Below, piece after piece: positions 35,555 through 48,200 of a DNA stretch of 64,000 nt. The DNA comes from Hevea brasiliensis (taxonomy: Eukaryota > Streptophyta > Magnoliopsida > Malpighiales > Euphorbiaceae): contig NC_079499.1 in NCBI RefSeq assembly GCF_030052815.1, forward strand, positions 104,814,480 to 104,878,479, in the 5' to 3' direction. Position 1 is the stretch's first letter. Every line of letters starts with the position of its first letter. The position numbers were made by a program, and so were the translations under genes. The notes beneath the pieces are model-generated. The model made no database searches. It saw nothing but the letters and a program-made list of their open reading frames with translations, and was not told the DNA's origin.

Positions 35555-35640
35555 GTAATCACAATTGCAATTAATATATTGGCAGCAGTACACATCATTA
35601 ACAAGTATTTCTATTAATTAAGGAAGTCCAAATTTCTAAC
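34101..35640 (-). mobile_element. Possible LTR remnant, minus orientation
   Basis: Starts exactly where homology of copy C to the other BTB flanks stops. On the minus strand the right end reads gttagaaatttggacttcc and the left part has a short pyrimidine-rich leader-like stretch (ctccactttgagttagcact). This resembles plant copia-type LTR organisation, but I cannot find matching termini or a target duplication. Contains the AT microsatellite 35487-35549. No coding seen. Confidence 0.35.
35487..35549. repeat. (AT)n microsatellite
   Basis: 63 bases of pure AT dinucleotides. Confidence 0.95.
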
Positions 35641-35807
35641 TCCTTCAACTTATTTAATTCAACTTGCAAGCAAACAAAATGATTTATGATATTTGATTGA
35701 AATAAACAATTAAAATATCATTAAGTGATTGGGAGAACTATTAAAAAGAAATAGCTATAGCTATTGGAGTTACTTATGAAAAGTAACTAATACTCTTATT
35801 TTTCAAA

Positions 35808-36145
35808 TTCCAAGAAGTTCCTCTTCTCATACGAGCTTGGGACAAAGAAAATTATAATGAAATTAAAAACAAATATTTAAAGATGAAATTATTAGAATGA
35901 TTTATTGTGCTTCATTTTGTGTGTACAAACTTGCATATTATTGTCCACAAATGAGTGAGGTACGTAAAAGATTTATTTTGCCAGTCTTATTTTATATTAG
36001 AACAAAAAGAAAATAAAATTGTGCTGACTAATAGTCCTTGACCATGGAAATTAATAATTTATAGGCTTAAGTATTAATTCTATCATTATAACTACTTTTT
36101 GATGCAGATTGTTGAAGTCCCGCGATTGGATAGCATATGGTTAAG
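35808..36145 (+). pseudogene. Kinase exon 7-8 fragment of a diverged paralogue
   Basis: Frame pieces read VPLLIRAWDKENYNEIKNKYL and then, one base out of frame, DEIIRMIYCASFCVYKLAYY with CPQMSE, ending at a GTACGT donor at 35960. A following tgcag at 36107 leads to IVEVPRLDSIW. This parallels exons 7 and 8 of the kinase at 30372 ([27 protein letters not shown]). The frameshift and missing upstream exons mark it as a pseudogene. It is more diverged than the copy at 8716, so it derives from another paralogue. Confidence 0.65.
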
Positions 36146-36674
36146 TCAGACAAAAAAAAAAAAAAAATTAAAAAGGAAAGCTTATGGTTAGTCAATGATA
36201 TCACTTTCCTTTACCATGGAGCACCGTATACATGCACCACACGTAACCCATGTTAGCTTTCTTATTTAAGTATTGACTCTGAATTTATAAAATAATTTTT
36301 CTTAATTTATTGTGACGTATGGAGCTTTGCAGTTTTTCTTTACTGATTTTAAATATTATATATTTTTTTTAATGTCTCGGTGTATTATTTTACCTGAATA
36401 TATATATATTATGAGAGTGAAAACAGGAAATGCATTTATAACAAAAAAAAAAAAAAAAAACCGACTTTTCATGTAGATATATTGTATTCCATATGCAGAT
36501 TTTATAGCGATTTTCTTTCTTCTTGGCCAATCCAGTTGTTACCTTCTTCAGTTAAAAATACGAACTCAGCTCAGTAATTATTGCGAAAAATTACAATGGC
36601 GTATATTATTTGTAAAACAAATAGCTAGCTTTCAAGATAATTAATTATATAAGTATGAAAATCTCAGGACTCAC
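36146..36674. other. AT-rich DNA between two kinase fragments
   Basis: A-runs at 36150-36170 and 36441-36462; no gene seen. Confidence 0.5.
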
Positions 36675-37101
36675 TGTTTAAATGATGTCTCAATGTCTTG
36701 TTGGGAACAAACTCTAAAACAACCAATTTATCAGCGCCTTCATCAGGTTAACGGCGTTTGGGTGACTCACTATTTTAAGGGACTCAATCTCCTCCAACTT
36801 ATTTTGAGACTGTTCTTCCTTTTATATTTAAGTTTCTTGATAGCAACCACTTGACCATGTAGTGATCCCTTGTAGACATCACCAAAAGCATCTGAGCCAA
36901 GTTCATTTTGGTTGGAGAAAGACTGAGTTGCTTCTGAGAGTTCCGTGTAAGTATATTTGCCCAACCCGCCTCAAAGTAAGAAGAAAGAAAATTGTAAGAA
37001 AGACTGCAGTGCAGATATTGTCTCTAACCTACATAAAAACTTTACACAATACCTGTGGTTTCAACACTCTTTCCAGAACAAAACCCAAAACAGGAAGCCA
37101 T
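36675..37101 (-). pseudogene. Kinase exon 1-2 fragment, inverted
   Basis: On the minus strand an ATG at 37101 opens MASCFGFCSGKSVETT with a GTATTG donor, matching exon 1 of the complete kinase. Exon 2 follows with KYTYTELSEATQSFSNQNEL, GSDAFGDVYKG (first loop Gly present, second changed to Asp) and VVAIKKLKY. A one-base loss after KYKR throws the frame, and about ten bases of the VKLIGYC region are missing. Ends at a GTGAGT donor at 36674. It faces the exon 7-8 fragment on the plus strand, so one ancestral gene has been split and partly inverted, or two copies meet here. Confidence 0.75.
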
Positions 37102-37633
37102 TGCAGACTCCTAAAGAACAGATGTTAAGGTTGAGACAATGAGACACACATGTATATGTATAAGATATAGTTACTAGTCAATTCAGGTTCAGGGTTATAT
37201 ATAGTTAGAAAGACCAAAAGTAATTCAGCCTTATCATATAAAATAATAACTACTTATAGAATATCTCTGTCAAAATAATACCCAAAATAGGAAGCCATGC
37301 ATCAATTAAGGATCCTGCTCAAAACTTTGATTTTTCTGTTATTGCATGACCAAGGCTCTGCTGTACTTGTTATCTGGGGGTCCTTTTTATGGCTATGCGT
37401 TCTGGAAATATTACAATGTATTTGGAGAAGCTTTTGTTGGTGGCTCCCTGGTGCTAGCATGGTTTGAGCTTCAATGGAAAATTGTTTGCTTGTGGTGTGT
37501 TTTTCCTGCGGCAAACTCCTCCCTTGGCTGGTTCTCTTTTGGTTGAATTAGGATTTTTTTTTTTTCGCCGAGTTTCCTTTGGTTGGGTGGCTGCTAGTTA
37601 TTTTTAAATATTAAAATACATTATTAATTATAA

Positions 37634-37664
<31 letters not shown>

Positions 37665-38749
37665 TATTAATTAAAATATATAAATTTAAGTACATTCAAA
37701 TATTATTCAGATAATATAATCAAATTTGATAAGAATTTGAGTATTTACAATACTAACTAGATTCAGATAGAATGATTTTTACGAATAATTTATAAGTTGC
37801 TATCCCTATTATAATCCAAAAAGAGTAAAATAAATAAATTTTCTTAAATATTTACTATAAAAATTATTATATAACTAATTAAAATATATACAACAATAAT
37901 AGTAATTAAATTTTCCAAACTAGTTAAATTTGACTATATTGATTACTTTTCAACATTTAATTATATTCAAAATTAATTCCATGTCAATGTTCAAAGATTA
38001 TAAATTTTTTAATATTATTTCTTTTCATTTCATTTTTAGTCCCTTTCTCTTTATTTTCATTTCTTTTACTGTTAATTTATCACAATTTCACATTAAAATA
38101 TTTTCAAGTCAATAAGATTAATTCAAATTGAATTGATAATTAACCTTCAATTTTAAACATAATTTGAAATTTTATATAAATTAAAATAAATTATAAATAA
38201 TATTAAAAAAATTACTAAAAAAAATCCTTTAATTTTATTTTTTAATTATATTTATATTAATTAAATTATCAATTAAATCATATACTTTATAACTTTTTCC
38301 TAATGATGCTCTATGGTTGTTCGGACGCTACAACAAAACTGGCATGATGTGACAATCGGTCAGTGAATTAACAAAATAGGTGACGACAAGGTATAATTGA
38401 TAAAATTAAAAATTTTAAAATTTAATGAATAATTTAATCAGCATAAGATATAACAAAAAACTGAAATTATTGATTTTTTTTTACAAATTTCCCCAAAATA
38501 AAATATAAAACACATTTACGAATTACGATAAACTTTGAATTTATTCGTAATGTTTAATTAAATCAAAATTTAAACTTCTACATTTAATTGTAAATTAAAT
38601 CTTTTTAAGGACCTAAACTGTAAAATATTTTTATTGAATTTTGAATGATAAAGAAAATTTCATATCATTATTAACTTAGACTAATCTTATTAAACAAGAA
38701 TAAATTTTTAAATCACATGGATATAATCGATTTGTAGTGATTATGTATA
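37102..38749. other. Intergenic DNA
   Basis: No gene supported. A less AT-rich patch at 37340-37560 has a 66-residue open frame without any motif I recognise. An AT microsatellite lies at 37640-37662. Confidence 0.5.
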
Positions 38750-41498
38750 TTTAATATAACACCCTGAATTTTTAAATAATTATTTTATATATAAATTATA
38801 ATATTTTATTTTATTATATGTTATGGAAATTAAATTAAAATTTTTTGAATTTTTAAAATCAGGCTTAATTTTCTTGAGACAATAAATTTTATTAAATTTT
38901 AAAAATTATTTTAAAGACCACGTAGCAAATTTAAAAATATATTTAGATTCTAAATTTTTTTTTGAATTTTTTATAATTTTTTAAAAATTTTCGGGTCTCA
39001 TTTCGGATCTCAAGGCAAAGTAAAAAATTAAATTTCGGGTACTTTGAATCGAACCCACCAAATCAAATTGAATCGAATCGAACCAATCCATTTTCTTTTT
39101 CTTCCTTCCCTCCTATGTCACACCACCACCTCCCCTTCTCTTCCATTTTTCTCTCTTCTCTCACCTCTCTCCTCCCCACCACCGGTCGACCACCGCTTCC
39201 CCTCCCCCACACGCCGACGCCCCTTCAGCAAGCTTCCCCACCGCCGGCCACCCTACAAATCGCTGAAAAAATGTGCCCAAACTTCTCGCTTCGCGTGCGC
39301 ATCTCTTCGTCTTTCCAGCCTAATTCTAGCTGATCCAACCACCAATCGGATTGGGTCCAATCCCAAACGTGTTCTACTCCTCGAGAGCTTTCCAAACACA
39401 CCTACAACATAAATTTTTATCGAGTGATTTGTCTGAATCAAGCCCAGAAAGTTTTAGCCAATTTCGACTTTTAGACTAGATTTCTCTCAAACCGGGAACT
39501 CCACAGGAATTCCGATACCACTAGTATGCTCCACTCAGCGAGAGCTTCGTAACGATATAAATTTCAAATTTTTTTGACACTGAAATTTCAATGGGTGCTA
39601 TGAATTTTGTAATATTTTTTCGGGTCTTTAATGAGTTTATTTAATTAAATAAAAATTACATTCTAACTCCTGGTGTTGTGGGCTTTGTGTAAGTGTTCCC
39701 ATTTCGCGAAAATTCCACTAGCGCTCAAGTCTGTATTTTTGGGCCGAACAAACGAGCTACCAGATCCACTTCGGAAGTAGGTCAATATCACAGTCCATCC
39801 TACCATTTTTAGACACCCCAGATGTGTTCTAAGCGTCAGAATTGGCGTAGGTAAACCTAAACTCCAAATTGCTTTTATTTACCAAATACCGAGTTTAGAA
39901 TAAAAATTTATAAAATATTCGTGGGTAGATAGAAAATTATAATTCCTTTTGCAATAGCTTAATAGCATCGTTAAGAACTGCAAGGCACATTTATAGAATT
40001 TTTAAAGTTAGTTTAGCTAGTTTTTGCAAAATGATAGTTTTAAGCTTTATAACCGAATTGTGCAATTACTTGAGATTTGTCTGATTTAACAGGCCCAGAA
40101 GGGGCTATGTGATGTTGTTGAGATGTGGGCTTGAGGCCTTTGATAATAGAAGTGTTGTTTGAGCTACTTTGCAGGTTGGGTAAGTCCTAGATGCAGGGAA
40201 AACTCTATCGCCTAGATGCAGGGAAAACTCTATCGAATTTCTGACATAAATTAGGGTGTCTTTTGACTCTTTAAATCCTGATTTTGTGTTAATGCTAATA
40301 AATTCATAATATAATTGTTTAGGTGATCAGGGTCAGTCTTCTTTCTCCGTCCAGCCGTCACAATAATTACTGATTGATCTGTAAATAGATATTGATTTTA
40401 TTTATAATTTCAATATTATTATATATTCAAGGCATACCCATGCATTTACTTATAAATATATGTATATAGTTAATTATTAGGCACATCTTATATTGCATAT
40501 TCATTTGATGATATTGTTATGGATGTCGCCTTAAGGTGATTTGGAGCTGCGTGCGTGTGACGGCGTGCGTGTATTGTGTATATGGATATCGGTAAGAATG
40601 GTAGACGCAGCTAGAGCTTGACTCCCTGAGTCCCAATCTTTTTTGTATATAAGTCGGAGTGAGGTACGGCTTGAGTTGATCTCGTTGGTCTCCGCATTTT
40701 GATTATTAAGCAAAAATTCAACTCAAGTTGATCTCGCTGACAAATGTTGAAATTAAAAGAGCTGTATAGGGAATCAGCTCTCATATTTATATATGATTGA
40801 TGTGACACATGGGTGTGTGAGTGCTCCAGATTATCTTTTGTGCGAATATTATTTGATTTGTTTGAAAATATATGTGTATGTTGCATTTCATATTTAAAGA
40901 TGCATTAGCCTTAGATAGTTATAGAAATTGTATTTAAAATCAATATCTTACTCTATAAGTCGAACGCTCACTCCTGTTCAACTATTTTTCCCAGGTGACA
41001 GGCTCTTTGAGATTAACTTGCTTTCTTTCTCGCAGATTTATCAGCAAAAATTTTATTGTGATTTTATTTTCTTGTTTTCTAATCTAGAACTCCGTATGTG
41101 CTAGTAGTGTTCTAATTTTGATTTGGGACTAATAATTTATTTCTTTGAAGTTGCAAACATATTATATGGTTATGTTGGTATGTATGGAATGAGTATTTGC
41201 TTGGATTAGAGAGCTGAGCCCTCATTGGATTATATATGTTTGTTTGAGGATTGTTAGAGTGAGCTGAGCTCCCCAGATATTGATATATTGTAATTACAGG
41301 TCAGGTGAGGTAAAAACTTCCCATTTGATAGTCTAATTTATGATCGAATTTTGTCCATTTATTTTCTTGAAATTGAACTACAGTGATGGGATTTATAATT
41401 GGGCCAGAAATAGTTAGGCTTACTACAGGCTTTGAGGGCCTTGTGCTGACCCAAGTGCTAGTGCCGTCTCAGTCCAAAATTTGGGTCGTGACATTTAA
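38750..41498 (+). mobile_element. Solo LTR, chromovirus (Tekay)-like, with TTTAA duplications
   Basis: LTR 38755-41493 (2739 bp) begins tataacaccctgaattttt, a decayed form of the tgtaacaccc start, and ends gggtcgtgaca, both typical of Tekay/Del-type LTRs. TTTAA at 38750-38754 and 41494-41498 is the 5-bp target duplication. No internal region or second LTR: a solo LTR left by LTR-LTR recombination. It has a short tandem repeat of agatgcagggaaaactctatcg at ~40192-40236, and a pyrimidine-rich stretch at 39090-39260 with open frames typical of such LTRs but not genes. Lies 0.7 kb beyond the 3' end of CALS5. Confidence 0.85.
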
Positions 41499-42191
41499 TA
41501 TTTAGTAAAATTGAATTAAAATATTAAGAATTAATTTAAACGGTTGAAGTAAATTATTAAAATTTATAATAACATTATGGTATATTTAAATTAATAAAAT
41601 AAAATTATACTAAGTAATTAAAATTAAACTACTTTCTTTTTTTTATTATATTAATTTGGACTCGGCAGCCACACCCATATTTGTAGTATGACAGAAAAAA
41701 TTTTTAACTTTGAAAGATTTTCAAAATTTTGTCCAATTTTTATAATTTCAAATACTTTATGCCAAAGCAATAACATTTACGACAATTTAATTAATTTAGA
41801 GAATAATAATTAACAAAATCTAGAAAACTAACTAAATAAGTATAAGAAATATAATTCTATTACTATCCAATTATGAGAGCTAAAAAAAAAATTTATATTC
41901 TTAAATTTTCCTTCCTAAAAGATTAATACTTTTTTCCCTAATTTGGATAGTGTCTCTTTTCATTTGCAATATATTGCATTGAATTTAATTTCAATATCAT
42001 TGTTGAAGAAAATTATTTACGATTGGTAAGGAACTCAAAGAACAAACTTATGCATTCTTTCAAATACGACCAAGGCCAAAGATAAAACACAACAGACACT
42101 TTCATGTTGCGGCCATCTCTATGGTACATATGAACAGGGGACATGGCCATGGCCCACCAAAATTATAATCAAGATCAAGTGGAGGCAGCAC
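41499..42191 (-). other. CALS5 3' flank
   Basis: Contains the 3' untranslated region of the callose synthase gene (minus strand); no other gene seen. The end of the transcript cannot be placed with confidence. Confidence 0.5.
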
Positions 42192-44044
42192 CTATTTGTT
42201 CTTCTTCCCACCAGCCAGAATACGTTGGATCTGAAGCCCTCGACTGAATGCTTGGTTGAACAGAAGCCTGGTCTGGAACTCCGATACGAATGGGAACCAG
42301 GCCAGTACAGCTACTGGTGTAAAGATGACCAATCCCATCATGTATTCATATCCTCTAGCAAGAGCCTTCACAGACCCCCACATTTTGATACCCTTTAACA
42401 ATGGTCTTGATGCTTGTGATATCTGATCATGCAAAAGCACGCTTTGTGGTGACTGAATTATACTAAGAAACACTAGCAGTAGAAAGTAGTTTTAAAAAAA
42501 AAAACATGGGAGATGCTCAACTCGGAGTAAATAGATGTTCTAATAAAAATAAAATTGATTGCTAGTTTTCTTAATATGAGGAAATTCAAGTTCTGACGTC
42601 TTTGACTGCAAGATGGTTTAATATTAAAATGAATTGCTAAATCCATAAGTTTTATCTAAAAAAAAATAATTGAGAGGTTCCAGCAGAAGTTCAAACCTGC
42701 AACTAGAGATAAAACATGCCCCCGGATCACATTAATGTTCACATTCAACAATTAGGGACAGTCATTAAGATGAAGAATGCAATTCAAAGTTATTCTATCA
42801 CAACCAAACTCATGCAAGCAAAAACACAGTAATATTCCCATGTTGGAGATGATAGACGTTACCTGCAGAAGCGCCCATCCGGTAGGCAGAAAGGCTAGTA
42901 AGCTCTGAAAAATGTCTCCAACTGTGAGATGAAGGGTGGTAAACAGAATAACAAGAATGACCATAAATCCTATAAACAGAAACAACTTAAGAAGTCTGAA
43001 CATCAACTGGAAATCTGCGCTAAATTTTTTTCTGCCCTTGGAAACAATCTGCGGTTTAACAAGTGAACCAGAGTCATTATATAGCAAATTCAGAACAAAA
43101 AACCATGACCTGGAATATATTTTTGAAGTTATGAACATTAACCTTTAAGATGATCATCACAGCAACAATTACCAGCCAGGACAGACCATAAACCTGAAAT
43201 CACAAAACAGATTGGACATATGAATATAAAAGCCAAAGTAATCCATGTCCTTAGGTTCAGGACAACTGAGATCATAAAGCTAACCGCTTCCAACGCTTTT
43301 TCTGTTTAAGTGAACGCTAATTTAATTTCAAGATTTAATCATATGGTTAAAATTTTCTAATATCTTTGAAATAGATCTTTTTTTAGACTTTCTTAGATTT
43401 TCATTAAATGCAATGGGACCTTTATGTGACTATAAGTAGCCAAGCTCCTTCAAGATAGAATTCCCATCCAAAGGAAAGTAGAGAAAATAGTAGAGTGTAA
43501 GAGTGTTGTAATTAAGGCATTAGTATAATTCAAAATATACTTTGTACTTGCCACATTGATGGATCTTGTACATCAGAAATTATTATACTTTTGCTATTAT
43601 CTTGTTAAAATTAATAAAAGTTTATTTAGAGTGTATATTTTTTTTTCCAAAAAAATCTACCCAAATTTCCTAACATTTTCATAAGGACAGACCAATTATT
43701 TTTTTTTTAATGGTTATTCTGTTTTCCTCATTGTCAAAGAAGTTCCGTAGTCTATCATCTCAGATTAAAAAAATTTAGCAGCATAAGATGAGGATTTTTA
43801 CAGTTAAAGTTTAAATGCAATCACTAATTTTAATCTATCACTCACTTAAAAATCACTAAACATTGGTTTCTAAATAATAAAACTACTGGGACCAAAATCT
43901 ACCTAATTAACGGCAAAATTCAGACTGAAAATATACTATAGCAACCACATTAGACTTTTCTTTTCAGCATATTATGTATGCTTAGACAGCCACCCAATAA
44001 AATTCTCTCTCCTCTCTTTCCTCCTTGAAAGTAAACGACATGAA

Positions 44045-44096
<52 letters not shown>

Positions 44097-45220
44097 TGAC
44101 ATTCTCTCTCTTCTTACCCTAGGTTCTTAGCAGTACTTTCTGTTCTCATGTCACAGATTTTGAAATTGGGAATTTGGGACATAAAATCTTTGATAATTCA
44201 AATGGCTAGTAATGATAATAAAAAAATTACTTTACCATTTTGGACAGTAATTATGCATGTCTTAAAATATAAGACATTATAGGAGAATAAGAGGCTAATA
44301 TACTCACAGCAATGCTCCGACTTCTGCCAGCTGAACTTTCCCTGGTCACTTGTAGTTGATAGACAATTCCATATTGATAGACGATGAAGCGCATGGCAAG
44401 AATAATCTCACATAATCGACCCAGAAGGCCAGTATGTTGAAGGTGCTCCTGTTCCTCTTCCCACCAAGACTCCCAGCTCTTGTTTGCAGGTACACCGATA
44501 CCTCCCTGGCTGCTTATCCACTTCGTCCAATCATCCCAATCATCTACAATCTTCTGCCATTCAAATCCAGATGGGTTAAAAAGGAAAGGAGCAAACAACC
44601 AAGAAGCCACTAAGAACCACATTGAGAATGTGAGAAATGCATAAGCTGTTGCATCAGTTGCTGCCTTTCCATATATCTGATAACATATAAGCAATATCAT
44701 AAGCTCCAGCCCTTTGACAAAGTGGCTCCTTGAGTACATCCTATAGTTCTCAGCAAACTTCTCATGCCGGACCACAAAACCACGCCCAGTAGCTCTGTAT
44801 TTTGCCCCTCCATGCAACACAGTTCGTCCATAATAATGGGCCTTTGTACCAAGGGAGAAGGTAAAGAAAACAGCAGCAAGCTGAAGCTGCATGATGATTA
44901 TGTCACCTAATGCTGTTCTGAACCCTCTCTCCAGTCCCATCTCCATGACCATGGGCAAGGCCATCAAAAGACCTATTTGGACAAGGGATTGCGAGGCCAT
45001 GGCTGCCTTTAGCGGATCATCTCCCCTAATCCTTGCATATTTTATTATTGAACCCTCCAATCCACTCAATGATAGGTAAAGCTTGCCATACAAGTAAGCA
45101 TAGACCGTAAGGACAACCATCTGCATAACACCAAAAAAGGCAGTGTCAGGTGAACCTCCTATGCATGTGAAAACACCCTTGCTTTCATACGCATGCACAA
45201 GAACACGCACATTTAAATGA

Positions 45221-45280
<60 letters not shown>

Positions 45281-48200
45281 GCCAGGGTACTGTAATTTTT
45301 TAAGTTTAACAATTGGCTCATCAACATATTAGATGAATATACTTCAATAAAAATTAGATGAATATAACTTTGTGAAGGTTACAAATGCTAATGTCTTATC
45401 TGCTTCAACAGGATATACTTCCTGAAGTAGGGTTTAAAAAGCTGAGAAAAAAAAAAACATTTTGCAACAGTCAAAATAACAATGATATATGTGCATGTAA
45501 AGCTGTCTTTTCTAAGAGGCTAAAGGATCCTTAAAATGAAATCTTGCCTGCATTCGTGAAAACTACCTCAAAAAATATCTTCTCATTGAAGATAAAGAGA
45601 AATAGTCTTTCTATAAAAACAAAAAGAAGACGCTAACAAAAATATTCTGAAGCGATTCAACAACTATGTTGGATAATATAAATATAAAAACTACATGAAT
45701 CCCTTTACAAAATATAATAAGTTTTTATGACCAAAGAAGTAGACGATAAATTTTAAATTTTAATCAAAGTTCACAAGGATATTAATGAAACACAATTGAA
45801 GAGCAATTTCTATAGATCTCATATGCAGCTTAATAAGTGGAACTTTGAAGCAAATTAAATGATGCTATAATGCCAACTGAAATACAAGGCTGCATATTTC
45901 AGTTTTTAAATTTTTGCTATTTATGCAGCTTGCATAAATATTTTTATCTGTTTGTCATTTTTTTTTTTTTGATAAGTCTGTAAAGCCGTGGTCCAAATTT
46001 ACTTGATGCATGGCGTTCAGATTTTCTCAGTAAAGAAGGGCAACCCTTAAACTTGGATTCATCTTGCCCACAGTACTAGTCCAATAATTTTGAACTTGAA
46101 TTTATGCATGTAAAGAGAATTACCATTGCACTGACATAAAAGCCAATTGTTGTAAAATAGCAGGAAAGCATGCGGAAGAAGTCAAAACGATGGCCCAATC
46201 TGTAGATATCCCTGCTGAGGGTTTGCTCCCCATTGCCACATGCCACTTTTGCTTCAAAAAGAGAGATTTGGTTGAGTCCAACATCTCGACCTTTCCCTAC
46301 TTGAATATACTCATGATGAGTGACATTCCCTCGTCTTAATGTTGAATTGAAACCTACATAGGAAAATGAATATGATAAGTGAATGAAATTGTGGTATTCA
46401 AAGGAAAATAGATACTTCAAACTTTCTTCCTCCTAATTAATTCTTTTGCTAGAAAAAAAAAAAAAAAGAAAAAAAGGGACGCTACCGGCAAAGATATCCT
46501 CGCTCAAATTGATACCACGAGAAGCTTTGCTGATGCCACCCCTGGTGATGTGAAAGATTCTATCAAACACATCTGGATGCCCATAATGGAATCGGATCCT
46601 AAAACCAGCCAATACAAATTCAAGATGAAATATTACTGTCAGCATCAATGTTGATAACAACATAGAAACAAGCCATCTAATTGATTTTAATTTTGGCACC
46701 GTTGGGTTCACTTTTTTGCATTTTTCTTTCCAAAGTTAACAACTATAAATTTTAATTTTTGCATAAAGTAAATTTAATAATTAAAAAATATACTTAGTAA
46801 ATTTTTTAATGTTTCTTCATATGAGAAAAGTAAAAAATGAATAAAACAAAAAGAATTCCCTTCTGCTTTCAGAAGCTATATAACTTTTTGATATCTAAAA
46901 AAACAATGCTTTTCCTTTTCTTTGAAATAGCAAAGCAAATAAAGCAAACCAACCAAATGGACCCACTAACGAAAATACATCACTTGCAGAAATTTATCAG
47001 CCATGGAGATTGCTGAATATTCATCAGGGCCAAGAAAAAATAACATGAGAATTGAAGTGTTTGAGAATGAGAGAATAGGAAGGGGTTTAGTCATATTCTT
47101 TAGAATAAATGAAATTCAGAAGGAGTGTGCGTGTATAGATTACCGTCCCATGAAGCACAAATTTGCTTTAGTTATTAGTTATCAAACAAAAGATGTAACA
47201 ACAAGGGAAATGTACTTCAATGGTCTTGCAAGAACTCTTTGACCAATGGTGACAAAACTCGTTTCTTGATTTGACATGAACCAAGCCAGAGAAGAAACAC
47301 TGCAACAAATATATAGCAAAATATCATGTGTTTGAACATATGAAATTTTAATGAAGTACGAACTGCAAACGGATCCAAAACAAAACTTTTGTCCAACCTT
47401 CCTGTGAAGATATGTTCACGAACACCTAAAATTGTAGGTGGACGCACCCCATGATCCTCATGAAATTCTTCAAGAAGGTTGCGCATTTTGAATGCTTCTT
47501 CTAAGTAATTATCCTACAACAAACAGAAATGATAAGTCATCAGGATTGGCCCAAAATGCATAATGTAACCATAAGGAATACATAGGGTTTACCTGATTCA
47601 TGTCAATGGCTTGAAGAGCTTCACCTCGGGTAAATATTATCGCATGATTCTGATTTTCAGGCTTTCCTTCTCCTAATTTTGCAGAACCTGGCAATTTTAT
47701 ACGATAGATTTCCTTTGGGGAAGATAGAAGAACAGTAAGCATTTTTTGTACAATTAGTAGCATATAACAATGTTCAGAATTCAAGGACAATCACCTGATC
47801 AAGATTATCAAGAGCTTTGATCAACACAGAATAGTAAACCTTCTGAGCTTTTACACCATCACTTTCTTCAACTTCGTCAATATATGCAACACGTAGGGAG
47901 GGATTGCTAAAGAGCAGCAGCAGATACGAATTTCGTGAACAACATGAACTCATTGATTAACCTGTTTAAGACACTTAGCAGAAAGGCCATACTATCAGAG
48001 GCGGAACATACTTAACCATCAAATTCAGGATATCTGTTGCATGGCGATCACCACTCCGCTTCTGATTTCCATAATTTTGACAGGTAGCAACATATGTGAA
48101 TTTCATGTCTGCTACTGCCTCTAGTTTAGCATACAGGGATCTTTGGCTTTTCTTATCTTCCTCAGATGGAATTGAAATTGCTTTATAGCCTTCTAGTATC

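Noticed and set aside
37346..37546. 66-residue hydrophobic open frame
   Set aside because: No recognisable motif, no splice context, no duplicate; cannot support a gene.
39044..39412. 122-residue Pro/Ser-rich open frame
   Set aside because: Lies in the pyrimidine-rich part of the solo LTR, a usual place for spurious frames; no domain.
47003..47242. 79-residue plus-strand frame
   Set aside because: Covers CALS5 intron 36 and part of exon 36 on the opposite strand; no motif.
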